A stretch of 64,000 nt of DNA, from NCBI GenBank assembly GCA_963840835.1, contig CAWJAM010000006.1, positions 372,001 to 436,000 of the forward strand, read 5' to 3'. Under the pieces are notes generated by a model, which ran no database searches, was not told the origin of the DNA, and was given only the letters and a program-made list of their open reading frames with translations. The stretch is from Rubrobacter_D sp963840835 (lineage in GTDB: Bacteria > Actinomycetota > Rubrobacteria > Rubrobacterales > Rubrobacteraceae). The translations under genes were made by a program, and so were the position numbers. Positions 1 through 8,105 of this stretch are shown piece by piece; position 1 is the first letter of the stretch, and each line of letters begins with the position of its first letter.

Positions 1-1
1 G

Positions 2-91
2 AGGCGTCGTTCGGAGAAACTAGCGATCCAGCGCCGGGACAATACGGAGCAGATCACCCATTGGTGCGAGTATCAGGCCGAACCCGGCTGA
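2..91 (+). CDS. possible C-terminal end of an upstream gene (partial)
   Basis: Frame 2 is open from the window edge to a TGA at 89-91 and reads as a charged tail ending WCEYQAEPG. It could be the end of a gene that starts before the window. Thirty codons are too few to assign a family, so this is only a plausible partial CDS. From 92 to 217 I see nothing further. Confidence 0.25.
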   Translation, partial: RRRSEKLAIQRRDNTEQITHWCEYQAEPG

Positions 92-217
92 ATACGAACT
101 ATGTGCAACTTGACAAGCCTGTACCGTTGTGTAACTCTTCATTCCACTTGCGGGCTAAGCGAGCGAGGACTTTTGAAGACGGTCTCGAAAACGGCGCAGA
201 GGAAGGTTTCGGGCTTG

Positions 218-340
218 ATGCTCAAGATCTCACGCCTGCTCGCTCCGCCCATCCACCCGCGAGTATCCACGGTAGCCGTACCCTCCGCCCTACGACTAAT
301 TAGCCGGGCGGGCCGGGACGGCGCTCCCCGGTCCGCCTAG
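218..340 (+). CDS. putative leader peptide upstream of ilvB
   Basis: A 40-codon ORF starts at ATG 218, with GGAAGG at 201-206 as a possible ribosome binding site; TTG 215 is an alternative start. It contains Leu, Ile and Val codons, including a VAVPSALRLISR stretch, and stops 72 bases before ilvB. The nine bases CTACGACTA (290-298) coding Leu-Arg-Leu recur exactly in the leader ORF before leuA. A GC-rich hairpin overlaps its end. A branched-chain leader controlling ilvB by attenuation is known in other bacteria; here it is inferred from position and composition, and the Leu/Ile/Val density is modest. Confidence 0.45.
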   Translation: MLKISRLLAPPIHPRVSTVAVPSALRLISRAGRDGAPRSA

Positions 341-396
341 AGCCGCAAGACGGGCAGGCCCCGTTCTTCGGCAAGGCCGAGACAGATTTCTTCTTT
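308..396 (+). promoter_or_regulatory. candidate attenuation region of ilvB
   Basis: Bases 308-317 and 327-336 form a 10-bp stem with one G-U pair and a 9-base loop. A smaller hairpin follows (368-372 with 376-380), then a pyrimidine stretch TTTCTTCTTT at 387-396 just before the gene. The order leader ORF, strong hairpin, hairpin plus T-rich tract fits attenuation. The terminator stem is only 5 bp and six bases separate it from the T-rich tract, so this is tentative. Confidence 0.35.
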
Positions 397-412
397 ATGA
401 ATGGGGTAAACC

Positions 413-2116
413 GTGGAAAACACAGCACTCAACATCGAATACAGGCCGCGCACAGGTAGCGAGGCTATGTGCGAGGCTCTACTCGACGAAGGGGTCGAGT
501 ACCTCTTCGGGTACCCGGGGGGAGCGATCATGCCTTTCTACGACGCCCTCCCCGACTACCCGCTAAAACACGTCCTTACCCGCCACGAACAGGCCGCCGC
601 CCACGCCGCCGACGGGTATGCGAGGGCGACCGGCCAGGTGGGGGTGTGCGTGGCGACGAGCGGACCAGGGGCGACGAACCTGGTTACGGGGCTAGCCACG
701 GCGCAGATGGACTCGGTGCCGCTCGTGGCGATCACTGGCCAGGTCGGAAGGCCGGCTCTCGGCAAGGACTCATTCCAGGAGACGAACGTGATGGGCATGA
801 CGCTGCCCTTCACCAAGCATTCTTTCCTGGTCGAGGACCCCGACGAGCTGTATCCGACCATGCGTCGGGCGTTCGAGATCGCCCGCACCGGCAGACCCGG
901 TCCCGTCCTCATCGACGTCCCCAAAGACGTGCAGTTCGCGGCCTGCAACGACAACGGCTACCGGCGCCTGAAGGAAGCCCAGCCCCCGGTCGAGTCGCCC
1001 GGGTTGGAGCGGGCCGCGATGCTCCTCAGGAACGCGAAGCGGCCCCTGATCCTGGCCGGGCACGGCGTAACGCTGGGGGGCGCGGAGATGGAGCTCAGGC
1101 TGCTCGCGGAGAGGACGGGCATCCCCGTCGTGACGACGCTTCTCGGCATCAGCGCCTTCCCCGACGACCACCCGCTGTATTTGGGCTGGCCTGGGATGCA
1201 CGGGCAGGCATCTGTCAACCGCGCCATAGACCGCTCCGATGTGCTCTTCGCGGTCGGGATGCGCTTCGACGACAGGATCACCGGCGCGGCCCACAAGTTC
1301 GCCAAAGACGCTAAGGTCATCCACATAGACATCGACCCCTCCGAGCTCGGCAAGGTCATAAAGCCGACCGTCGGCATCGCCGCCGACGCGAAGGCAGCGA
1401 TGCGCACCATCCTCGGCCACCTGGACGATGCTTCGGAGGGCGATGGCTGCGAGCGGTGGCTTAAGGAACTCGCGAAGAGCCAGGAGCCGGAGAGGCGGCG
1501 CAAGGAGTCGGCGCGGGACGAGTACGGCCCCATACAGGTGATGGAGGCCATAAAGGGCGCGGCCGGCCCCGGGTTACGGCTCGTCACGGACGTCGGGCAG
1601 CACCAGATGTGGGCCGCCCAGTTCTTCGAGTTCACGAAGCCGAACAGCCATATCACGAGCGGCGGCCTCGGCACGATGGGCTTCGCGCTGCCCGCGGCGA
1701 TGGGCGTGGCGTTCGCCTATCCCGAAGAGCCCGTCTGGGTCATCGCGGGCGACGGCGGCATCCAGATGAACATCCAGGAGCTCGCGACGATAAGGGAGTT
1801 CGGGCTGAACATAAAGATCGCCGTCCTCAACAACGGCTACCTCGGGATGGTCCGCCAGTGGCAGCAGTTCTTCCACAACCGCCGCTACTCGGAGACGCCC
1901 ATAACGGGTCCTGACTACGAGCAACTCACCGCAGCCTACGGGCTCGCCGGACGCACCGTACGCGAAGGCGACGACGTCGGGGAGGCCGTGAGGTGGGCGC
2001 AGGAGCAGGAAGGCTGCACCATTCTCGACTTCCACATCGACCCGGAGGCGAACGTATACCCCATGATCCCCTCAGGCATGTCGGTCAACGAGATGATCGA
2101 GGAAGACGGTGCCTGA
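413..2116 (+). CDS. ilvB: acetolactate synthase large subunit
   Basis: Catalytic subunit of acetohydroxyacid synthase. It joins pyruvate to pyruvate or 2-oxobutyrate, the first shared step of valine, leucine and isoleucine synthesis. The 567 residues match the family length. Visible are the N-terminal GYPGGAIMPFYDAL region, the catalytic Glu59 in TRHEQAAAHAADGYARATG, the central FAD-type domain, and the C-terminal thiamine-diphosphate motif beginning GDGGIQMNIQEL. The GTG start follows GGGGT; nearby ATGs are out of frame or run into a stop. The gene is first of ilvBNCE and overlaps ilvN by 8 bases. Expression is probably set by the leader region upstream. Confidence 0.96.
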   Translation: MENTALNIEYRPRTGSEAMCEALLDEGVEYLFGYPGGAIMPFYDALPDYPLKHVLTRHEQAAAHAADGYARATGQVGVCVATSGPGATNLVTGLATAQMDSVPLVAITGQVGRPALGKDSFQETNVMGMTLPFTKHSFLVEDPDELYPTMRRAFEIARTGRPGPVLIDVPKDVQFAACNDNGYRRLKEAQPPVESPGLERAAMLLRNAKRPLILAGHGVTLGGAEMELRLLAERTGIPVVTTLLGISAFPDDHPLYLGWPGMHGQASVNRAIDRSDVLFAVGMRFDDRITGAAHKFAKDAKVIHIDIDPSELGKVIKPTVGIAADAKAAMRTILGHLDDASEGDGCERWLKELAKSQEPERRRKESARDEYGPIQVMEAIKGAAGPGLRLVTDVGQHQMWAAQFFEFTKPNSHITSGGLGTMGFALPAAMGVAFAYPEEPVWVIAGDGGIQMNIQELATIREFGLNIKIAVLNNGYLGMVRQWQQFFHNRRYSETPITGPDYEQLTAAYGLAGRTVREGDDVGEAVRWAQEQEGCTILDFHIDPEANVYPMIPSGMSVNEMIEEDGA

Positions 2117-2573
2117 TACGGCAACCGGGGTTGCCCTGAACACCGTCGAGGTCCGCTTCACGGGCGGGATGCTCGCCCTGAACCGGCTCCTGATGACGCT
2201 CCAGAACAAGCGCATGCCCGTGGCCGGTTTCACCCTCGGGCGCGACGGGGAAGGAATGCGGGCCACCATCCTGCTCGACTGCCCGACCGAGTCGGCGCTC
2301 CGCTACACGGCCCTCATCTCGGCCCTCGAAGACGTAAGTGAAGCGGGACCGGCCCAGACGATAGAGGTGGCCCTCCTCGAGACCGCGGCGGACTGGCGTG
2401 CGGCCGCCGAGAGAACAGGCATCGAAGCGCACGAGAACGACGGGATGGTCGTGGCAACGGGTGGGCCCGAGAAGGTCGATGGCTTTCTCGCCGCTCTTGG
2501 CGAGAACATAGAAGACGTGGTCAGGCTGGGTCCCATAGCCCGTCCTGAAGGCGAAATTCGGGGAGGGGTCTAG
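2109..2573 (+). CDS. ilvN: acetolactate synthase small (regulatory) subunit, divergent
   Basis: A 154-residue protein starting at GTG inside the end of ilvB and ending directly before the ATG of ilvC. The first 75 residues read as an ACT-type fold (NTVEVRFTGGMLALNRLL, then a second strand AGFTLGRDGEGMRATILLD). Position between ilvB and ilvC makes it the regulatory subunit, which normally confers valine feedback and stabilises the catalytic subunit. It lacks the usual IlvN opening with a VENKPGVLARV-type motif, so it is a divergent member. The function call rests mainly on position. Confidence 0.78.
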   Translation: MPDTATGVALNTVEVRFTGGMLALNRLLMTLQNKRMPVAGFTLGRDGEGMRATILLDCPTESALRYTALISALEDVSEAGPAQTIEVALLETAADWRAAAERTGIEAHENDGMVVATGGPEKVDGFLAALGENIEDVVRLGPIARPEGEIRGGV

Positions 2574-3596
2574 ATGGCGCGGGTGTATCGCGAGGCAGAT
2601 ATAGGGGATGAGATCACGACCAGGCAGGTCGCCATCCTGGGCTACGGAAGCCAGGGCCACGCCCACGCCCTCAACCTGAAGGAGTCTGGCTGCGACGTTA
2701 CCGTCGGGCTCTATGAGGGCTCGAAAAGCTGGCCCAAGGCCGAAGAGGACGGCCTCACTGTCAAGACCATCGCGGACGCTGTAAAGAATGCGGACGTGGT
2801 TATGATGCTCCTCCCGGACGAGAGGCAGCCGGCCGTCTTCAGGGCCGAGGTCGGGCCGAACCTCTCCGAGGGAGACCTCATGCTCTTCGCCCACGGCTTC
2901 AACATCCATTTCAACCAGGTCTCCGTCCCCCCCGACGTAGACCTCGGTCTCGTCGCCCCAAAGGGCCCGGGCCACGTGCTCAGGCGCCTCTACGTCGAAG
3001 GAAAAGGTATGCCTTCGCTGTTCGCGGTCGAGAACGACGCCTCAGGGAGGGCGAGGGACGTCATCCTCTCCTACGCCCGCGCCATCGGGAGCGGGCGCGC
3101 CGGGATCATCGAGACAACCTTCGCCGAGGAGACCGAGACCGACCTCTTCGGGGAGCAGGCGGTGCTGTGCGGGGGGTTGACGGCGTTGCTGAAAGCCGGG
3201 TTCGAAACGCTTGTGGAGGCCGGTTATCAGCCGGAGCTCGCCTACTATGAGTGCGTAAACGAGCTGAAGTTGATCGTGGATTTGATCTACGAGGGCGGCC
3301 TCGCCGGGATGCGGTATTCGATCTCGAACACCGCCGAATACGGCGACTATACGGCTGGACCCAAGATCATCGACGAGGCTGCTAAAGAGAGGATGCGCGC
3401 TATCCTCGCCGACATCCAGAGCGGCAAATGGGCGAAAGACTGGATACTGGAGAACCAGGCCGGCGGTTCGAGCTTCCTCGCGATGCGCCGGCGTGAGGCC
3501 GAGTCGCAGGTCGAAAAAGTCGGACAGGAATTGCGGGATCTCGCGGCGGAGGGCATAGAGACGCCCGCGGGCCCTGCCGGAGGTGAGAGACTGTGA
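2574..3596 (+). CDS. ilvC: ketol-acid reductoisomerase
   Basis: Isomerises and reduces acetolactate or acetohydroxybutyrate with NAD(P)H and Mg2+, the second step of branched-chain synthesis. The 340 residues are typical of the short class I enzyme. Seen are the Rossmann motif GYGSQGHAHALN (residues 23-34), MLLPDERQ, FAHGFNIHF, VAPKGPGH, and the C-terminal metal-binding helices with ETETDLFGEQAVLCGG and YYECVNELKLIVDLIYEGG. It abuts ilvN and its stop overlaps the GTG of ilvE by four bases, so these genes are translationally coupled. Confidence 0.97.
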   Translation: MARVYREADIGDEITTRQVAILGYGSQGHAHALNLKESGCDVTVGLYEGSKSWPKAEEDGLTVKTIADAVKNADVVMMLLPDERQPAVFRAEVGPNLSEGDLMLFAHGFNIHFNQVSVPPDVDLGLVAPKGPGHVLRRLYVEGKGMPSLFAVENDASGRARDVILSYARAIGSGRAGIIETTFAEETETDLFGEQAVLCGGLTALLKAGFETLVEAGYQPELAYYECVNELKLIVDLIYEGGLAGMRYSISNTAEYGDYTAGPKIIDEAAKERMRAILADIQSGKWAKDWILENQAGGSSFLAMRRREAESQVEKVGQELRDLAAEGIETPAGPAGGERL

Positions 3597-4549
3597 GTCG
3601 TAAAGCGTTCGCGGCGTCAGACGCCGAATGGGCCTACCACGGTGGCGAGTTGGTCAAGATGGGCGAGATACGCCTCTCCCCCGCTACCCACGCCCTCAAC
3701 TACGGCACCGGCGTCTTCGAGGGGATCAGGGCGTACTGGAGCGAGGAGCGGGGGACGCTGCAGGTCCTCAAGATGCGCGAGCACTACGAGCGTTTCGAGA
3801 AGTCCTGCAGGCTGCTCCGCATAGACCTGCCGATCGGCGTAGACGAGCTATGCGACGTTACGCTGGAGATCCTGCGTCGCAACGCCCCGCGCGTGGATAC
3901 CTACGTCAGGCCGCTGGCGTTCAAGTCCGTCGAGTCGGTCGGGGTGAACCTCAAGGGGGAGTCGGAGCTCTCCATCTTCACGGTCCCGATGGGCAACTAC
4001 GTCGAGCTCACGGGCCTGAAGGTCTGCGTCTCCTCGTGGCGGCGCACGCCGGACAACGCCATCCCGGCACGCGCCAAGTGCACTGGCTCCTACGTCAACA
4101 CCGCGCTCGCGGTCGACGAGGCGCACAGGGCTGGCTACGACGACGCCATATTTCTTACCCAGGACGGGCAGGTCTCCGAAGCGAGCGCAGCAAACATCTT
4201 CCTCGTCAGAAAGGGAGAGCTCATCACGCCGCCCGTTACGGCAGACATCCTCGAGGGTATAACGCGCGACGCCGTCATGGAGCTCGCGGGCAATGAGCTC
4301 GGGTTGCCCGTCATAGAGCGCGAGGTGGGCCGCACGGAGCTCTACGCCGCCGACGAGGTCTTCCTCTCAGGGACGGGGTTCCAGATCGCGCCCGTAGTCG
4401 AGGTCGACGACCGACCGATAGGGACTGGCAGCATCGGGCCCGTTGTCGAGCGGCTGCAGGAACTGTACTTCAGGGCCGCGCGCGGCGGGTGGGACGAGTA
4501 CGCGGGCTGGACGGTGGCCGTCGAGGTTGCGGAAGGGGCGAGGCGGTGA
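3593..4549 (+). CDS. ilvE: branched-chain amino acid aminotransferase
   Basis: PLP-dependent fold-type IV transaminase that makes or degrades valine, leucine and isoleucine with 2-oxoglutarate/glutamate. The 318 residues fit the family. Seen are ALNYGTGVFEGIRAY near the N-terminus, the PLP lysine at about K162 in ARAKCTGSYVNT, the signature QVSEASAANIFLV, and the late FLSGTGFQIAPVVEVD loop. The GTG start overlaps the ilvC stop as GTGA. It is last in the ilvBNCE run; 189 bases then separate it from leuA. Confidence 0.95.
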   Translation: MSRKAFAASDAEWAYHGGELVKMGEIRLSPATHALNYGTGVFEGIRAYWSEERGTLQVLKMREHYERFEKSCRLLRIDLPIGVDELCDVTLEILRRNAPRVDTYVRPLAFKSVESVGVNLKGESELSIFTVPMGNYVELTGLKVCVSSWRRTPDNAIPARAKCTGSYVNTALAVDEAHRAGYDDAIFLTQDGQVSEASAANIFLVRKGELITPPVTADILEGITRDAVMELAGNELGLPVIEREVGRTELYAADEVFLSGTGFQIAPVVEVDDRPIGTGSIGPVVERLQELYFRAARGGWDEYAGWTVAVEVAEGARR

Positions 4550-4589
4550 GATACTGCCACCCTTCATGAAGGCTTATCTCTGACACATC

Positions 4590-4661
4590 GTGCGTTCCTC
4601 TCTCCTCACTCTACGACTAACCAGGGTGGCCTCAGGGCGAATTACCCGTCCCGGTCTCTAG
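4590..4661 (+). CDS. leuL: putative leucine-rich leader peptide of leuA
   Basis: A 23-residue ORF with GTG start and TAG stop lies 77 bases before leuA. It encodes MRSSLLTLRLTRVASG and then RITRPGL, with four Leu codons among the first ten. The Leu-Arg-Leu codons CTACGACTA (4611-4619) are identical in sequence to a nonamer in the ilvB leader ORF. The stop is followed at once by GC-rich hairpins and a T-rich tract. Leader peptides of this kind report charged leucyl-tRNA and control leuA in other bacteria; that role is inferred. The ribosome binding site is weak, which is the main doubt. Confidence 0.55.
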   Translation: MRSSLLTLRLTRVASGRITRPGL

Positions 4662-4720
4662 CCGGGCGGGCCTGCGCCAGGCGGCCACCGATCTCCCAAG
4701 AAGGGCCGCAGTTTGTTTTC
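4662..4720 (+). terminator. candidate leuA attenuator (antiterminator and terminator hairpins)
   Basis: GCGGCC at 4681-4686 can pair with GGCCGC at 4704-4709, and GTTTGTTTTC follows at 4711-4720, which is the pattern of an intrinsic terminator. Upstream, CCTG-CGC-CAGG (4671-4681) and surrounding GGCC blocks give a competing hairpin that would occupy the 5' arm of the terminator. Together with the Leu-rich leader ORF ending at 4661 this is a complete attenuation layout before leuA at 4739. Confidence 0.5.
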
Positions 4721-4738
4721 AACGTAGAGGAGAGACAC

Positions 4739-6280
4739 ATGCGTCGAGTAGAGATCTTCGACACCACCCTTCGCGACGGCGAGCAATCGCCTGGCATCTC
4801 CCTGTCCGTGGAGGAGAAAGTAGAGATAGCCCGCCAACTCGCCCGTCTGAAGGTGGACGTGATAGAGGCGGGCTTCCCCATCACCAGCGAGGGGGACTTC
4901 GAGTCGGTCAGCCGCATCGCCTCGGAGGTGAAGGGACCCAGAATCGCCGGCCTCGCCCGCATCCACGAGCAGGACATCGTGCGGGCCTGGGAGGCGGTGC
5001 AGTGGTCCGAGAGGCCCCGCATCCACACCTTCGTCGGGACCAGCGACCTGCACATAGAGCACCAGATGCGCTCGAACCGCGAGGACATTTTGCGGCGGGC
5101 CGGGGAGGCCGTCGCCTTCGCCAAAGGCATGTGCGAGAACGTCGAGTTCTCCCCCATGGACGCGACGCGTACGGACATAGGGTACCTATCCGAGGTCGTC
5201 GCCGCGGCGGTCGAGGCCGGGGCCGACGTCATCAACATAGCCGACACGGTTGGCTACACGACGCCGGTCGAGTTCACGGCCTTCCTGAAGGAGCTAAAGG
5301 AGCGGGTGCCAGGGCTCGAGGAGCGCGTCCTCTCGGTTCACTGCCACGACGACCTCGGGATGGCCGTCGCCAACTCGCTCGCCGGGGTCGAGGTGGGGGC
5401 CGGCCAGGTCGAGGTCGCCGTCAACGGCATCGGGGAGAGGGCCGGAAATGCTTCCCTGGAGGAGGTCGTGATGGCGCTCGCCACCCGCTCCGACTTCTAC
5501 GGGGCGGACGTCGGGGTCGAGGCCCGCCAGCTCGCCAACACGAGCCGCATGGTCTCTAACATCACGGGCTACGAGGTGCCGCCCAACAAGGCCATCGTCG
5601 GGCGCAACGCCTTCCTGCACGAGTCGGGCATCCACCAGGACGGCGTGCTCAAGGACCGGCGGACGTTCGAGATCATGACCAAAGAAGACATCGGCCTCGA
5701 GGGGACGAACATCTTCCTGGGCAAGCACTCGGGCCGCCACGCACTCAAGGACGCCCTCGAAGAGCTCGGCTACTACGTCGAGGGCGAGGTGCTCAAGCGG
5801 GCCTTCACGCGCTTCAAGGAGATAGCGGATCACAAGAAGACCGTGACCGCCGCCGACCTCGAGGCCATAGCCGCGGACGAGGTCGGCTCCTTCGCCGGCA
5901 AGTTCGTCCTCGAGTCGTTCAGGGTGGTCGCCGCCACCGGCCGCCAGAGCAGGGCCGCCGTGACGATCTCGCACGCCGAGCACGGCACGTTCGAAGCCGA
6001 GGCCGAGGGCGAGGGGCCCGTCGACGCGGTCTTCCGCGCCATCGATGCGGCCACTAACATCAAGGGCAGGCTCACGGACTTCCGCATCGACGCCGTAACG
6101 GGCGGCAAGGACGCCCTCGGCGAGGTCAGGGTCTCCGTTGAGTTCGAGGGCGGCGACTACGCCGGACGCGGCCTCTCCCAGGACGTCGTCGAGGCGGCGG
6201 CGCGCGCCTACGTGCGGGCCGTCAACGTCTACACGGCAGGCATGGTCGGAGCCAGGTGGGACGCGCAGGTAGCGCCGTAG
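4739..6280 (+). CDS. leuA: 2-isopropylmalate synthase
   Basis: Condenses acetyl-CoA with 2-oxoisovalerate, the committed step of leucine synthesis. The 513 residues match the bacterial form with a C-terminal regulatory domain. Seen are the signature FDTTLRDGEQSPGISLS at the N-terminus, the metal and substrate motif VHCHDDLGMAVANSL, the second signature VNGIGERAGNASLEE, a linker with HESGIHQDGVLK, and a LeuA dimer domain over about the last 130 residues, the usual site of leucine feedback. The ATG follows a GAGGAGAGA ribosome binding site. Its 3' end overlaps the next ORF by 25 bases. The leader and attenuator upstream suggest leucine-responsive control. Confidence 0.95.
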   Translation: MRRVEIFDTTLRDGEQSPGISLSVEEKVEIARQLARLKVDVIEAGFPITSEGDFESVSRIASEVKGPRIAGLARIHEQDIVRAWEAVQWSERPRIHTFVGTSDLHIEHQMRSNREDILRRAGEAVAFAKGMCENVEFSPMDATRTDIGYLSEVVAAAVEAGADVINIADTVGYTTPVEFTAFLKELKERVPGLEERVLSVHCHDDLGMAVANSLAGVEVGAGQVEVAVNGIGERAGNASLEEVVMALATRSDFYGADVGVEARQLANTSRMVSNITGYEVPPNKAIVGRNAFLHESGIHQDGVLKDRRTFEIMTKEDIGLEGTNIFLGKHSGRHALKDALEELGYYVEGEVLKRAFTRFKEIADHKKTVTAADLEAIAADEVGSFAGKFVLESFRVVAATGRQSRAAVTISHAEHGTFEAEAEGEGPVDAVFRAIDAATNIKGRLTDFRIDAVTGGKDALGEVRVSVEFEGGDYAGRGLSQDVVEAAARAYVRAVNVYTAGMVGARWDAQVAP

Positions 6281-7026
6281 AGAGCCCGCAGGGTCAGGAC
6301 GTACCCCTGCCTGGCTACGGACGCCTGGGCGGGGAGGTCCCCGTCCTCTACGCCCCACGGCTGGGGGAGAAGGCCGGGGAGGTCCGAGACTATCTCGAAG
6401 AGGGCCACAGGGCGCTAGCCGAGATACTCTCCGTCGAGCCGCCCGGGATCTCTGCTTACCTCGTGGCCGATGAGGACTGGAAGGACGCGCCGCGCGAGAA
6501 CGCGCGTCCTTATCCGCCGGGGCTCCCATACTTCACCCGCTCCGTCGAGCCACCGGCCCTGGTGCTACCGGAGAAGTTCTCGCCGGTGATCGAGCCGCGC
6601 ACCAGAGCCACCCTACCCCTGACCATCTGGCACGAGCTGGCCCACGCGTTCTTGCTCGGGCGAGAGGTCGTCAGGACCCCGGCGTGGCTCGGGGAGTTCG
6701 TACCGCAGGCCGCATCGGCGGCGATCGCCGGTAGAGCCGAGCTGTCGATAGAGGAACATCTCTCATATATAGGCGGGGAGCCCGGGTTTACGGTGCGAAG
6801 TCTTCGTGGTCCGGCGGGGGCGCGGGATCAGATGTCGTTCCAGAACCTGCTGCTCGTTCTGGGCGCGGCGGCACTGGAGGAGTTCGGAGAGGGCTTCTTG
6901 AAGAGGCTCTTCCATGGTCTCCGGGAGGAAGGCGAGATGGTCGGTGAGGAGAGGGCGGAAGAGTTGCTTGCGGACGCCCTTGGTCCCGGTGCTCCGGAGT
7001 GGTTGGCGTCGAGGCCCGAGTTCTAG
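6256..7026 (+). CDS. HExxH-motif protein of unknown function inside the leucine cluster
   Basis: A 256-residue protein with no assigned family. About residues 120-130 read LTIWHELAHAFLLG, which fits a zinc-metallopeptidase HExxH site; a later Glu that could be the third ligand lies in the WLGEFVPQAASA or LSIEEHLSY region. The overall pattern (a helix before HExxH, then a WLGEF-type segment) resembles gluzincin-like peptidase_MA domains, an inference. There is no signal peptide or membrane segment. The GTG start lies 25 bases inside leuA and the stop is 11 bases before the leuB start, so it is co-transcribed with leucine genes. No link to leucine synthesis is known to me. Confidence 0.6.
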   Translation: MGRAGSAVESPQGQDVPLPGYGRLGGEVPVLYAPRLGEKAGEVRDYLEEGHRALAEILSVEPPGISAYLVADEDWKDAPRENARPYPPGLPYFTRSVEPPALVLPEKFSPVIEPRTRATLPLTIWHELAHAFLLGREVVRTPAWLGEFVPQAASAAIAGRAELSIEEHLSYIGGEPGFTVRSLRGPAGARDQMSFQNLLLVLGAAALEEFGEGFLKRLFHGLREEGEMVGEERAEELLADALGPGAPEWLASRPEF

Positions 7027-7037
7027 GAGGATACGAT

Positions 7038-8105
7038 TTGCGAAGCTCGTTCGAGATATTACTTCTCCCCGGAGACGGCATCGGGCCCGAGGTGGTCGGG
7101 GCCGCGCGCGAGGTCATAGGCTCAGCGGCCGAGCATTTCGGCATCGAAATGCGCTACGAGGAACGCAGGATCGGCGGCACGGCCATCCGCGAAGAGGGTG
7201 AGCCCGTCTCCGCAGAGACGCTCGAGGCCGCCAGCGCTTCGGACTCGGTCCTGCTCGGCGCGGTCGGCCACCCGGATTTCGACGACGCGCCCGTGCGCCC
7301 CGAAGCCGGCTTGCTCAGGTTGAGGAAGCATCTGGGGGCCTTTGCCAACCTGAGACCCATCGAGGCATTGCCCGCGCTGCTCGGCTCCTCGCCCCTCAAG
7401 CGCGAGGTGGTCGAGGGCGTGGACGTACTGATCGTCCGCGAGCTGACGGGCGGGGCCTACTTCGGGGAGAAGGAGGAGGGCGAGGAGAGGGCGAGCGACC
7501 TCAGCGTGTACACGCGGGAGGAGGTAGTGCGGGTCGCCCGGGTCGCCTTCGACGCCGCAAAGCGGCGCAAGCGCCGGGTAACGAGCGTGGATAAGGCGAA
7601 CGTCATGGCGACGAGCCGGCTGTGGCGCAAGGTGGTTACGGAGGTCGCGAATGATTATCCCGGGGTGGACCTCGACCATATTCTCGTCGACGCGGCGGCC
7701 ATGTACATGGTTCAGTCTCCCAGGCGGTTCGACGTCTTGCTGACCGAGAATCTGTTTGGGGACATCCTCTCTGATGAGGCGGCGATGCTCCCAGGCTCGA
7801 TGGGGATGCTTCCGAGCGCGTCTCTGGGCGAGCCCGGCTCCCCCGGCATCTTCGAGCCAGTACACGGCTCGGCCCCTGACATCGCGGGGGAGGGGAAGGC
7901 CAACCCATACGCGACAATCCTCTCCGCGGCGATGATGTTCCGCCACACTCTGGGCCGCCCCGACGTGGCCGAGGCCATCGAGCAGGGCGTCTCAGTGGCC
8001 CTGGAGACGCATTTCCTTACCCCGGATCTCGGCGGGACCAAGACGACAGAAGAGGTAGCAGAGGCCGTGGGCCGGTGGGTCGCGGCGGGAGAGGGTGTGA
8101 TGTGA
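7038..8105 (+). CDS. leuB: 3-isopropylmalate dehydrogenase
   Basis: Oxidative decarboxylation of 3-isopropylmalate with NAD+, in leucine synthesis. From TTG 7038, which sits seven bases after a perfect AGGAGG (7025-7030), the protein is 355 residues and begins LRSSFEILLLPGDGIGPEV; the frame stays open upstream to 6999 but that would overlap the previous gene. Motifs seen are GDGIGPEV, the substrate-binding LRKHLGAFANLRPI, VRELTGGAYFGEK, DKANVMATSRLWR, and NLFGDILSDEAAMLPGSMGM. Its stop overlaps the GTG of cimA. In organisms with CimA this enzyme can also oxidise methylmalate for isoleucine synthesis. Confidence 0.95.
   Translation: MRSSFEILLLPGDGIGPEVVGAAREVIGSAAEHFGIEMRYEERRIGGTAIREEGEPVSAETLEAASASDSVLLGAVGHPDFDDAPVRPEAGLLRLRKHLGAFANLRPIEALPALLGSSPLKREVVEGVDVLIVRELTGGAYFGEKEEGEERASDLSVYTREEVVRVARVAFDAAKRRKRRVTSVDKANVMATSRLWRKVVTEVANDYPGVDLDHILVDAAAMYMVQSPRRFDVLLTENLFGDILSDEAAMLPGSMGMLPSASLGEPGSPGIFEPVHGSAPDIAGEGKANPYATILSAAMMFRHTLGRPDVAEAIEQGVSVALETHFLTPDLGGTKTTEEVAEAVGRWVAAGEGVM

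Noticed and set aside
61..303. 80-codon ORF at the left end
   Set aside because: It has no family-like sequence, and its frame conflicts with the better-supported leader ORF at 218-340.
4620..4640. T-box-like AGGGTGG in the leuA leader
   Set aside because: The following bases are CCTCAGG rather than ACCGCG, and the sequence lies inside the leader ORF, so a T-box is not supported.
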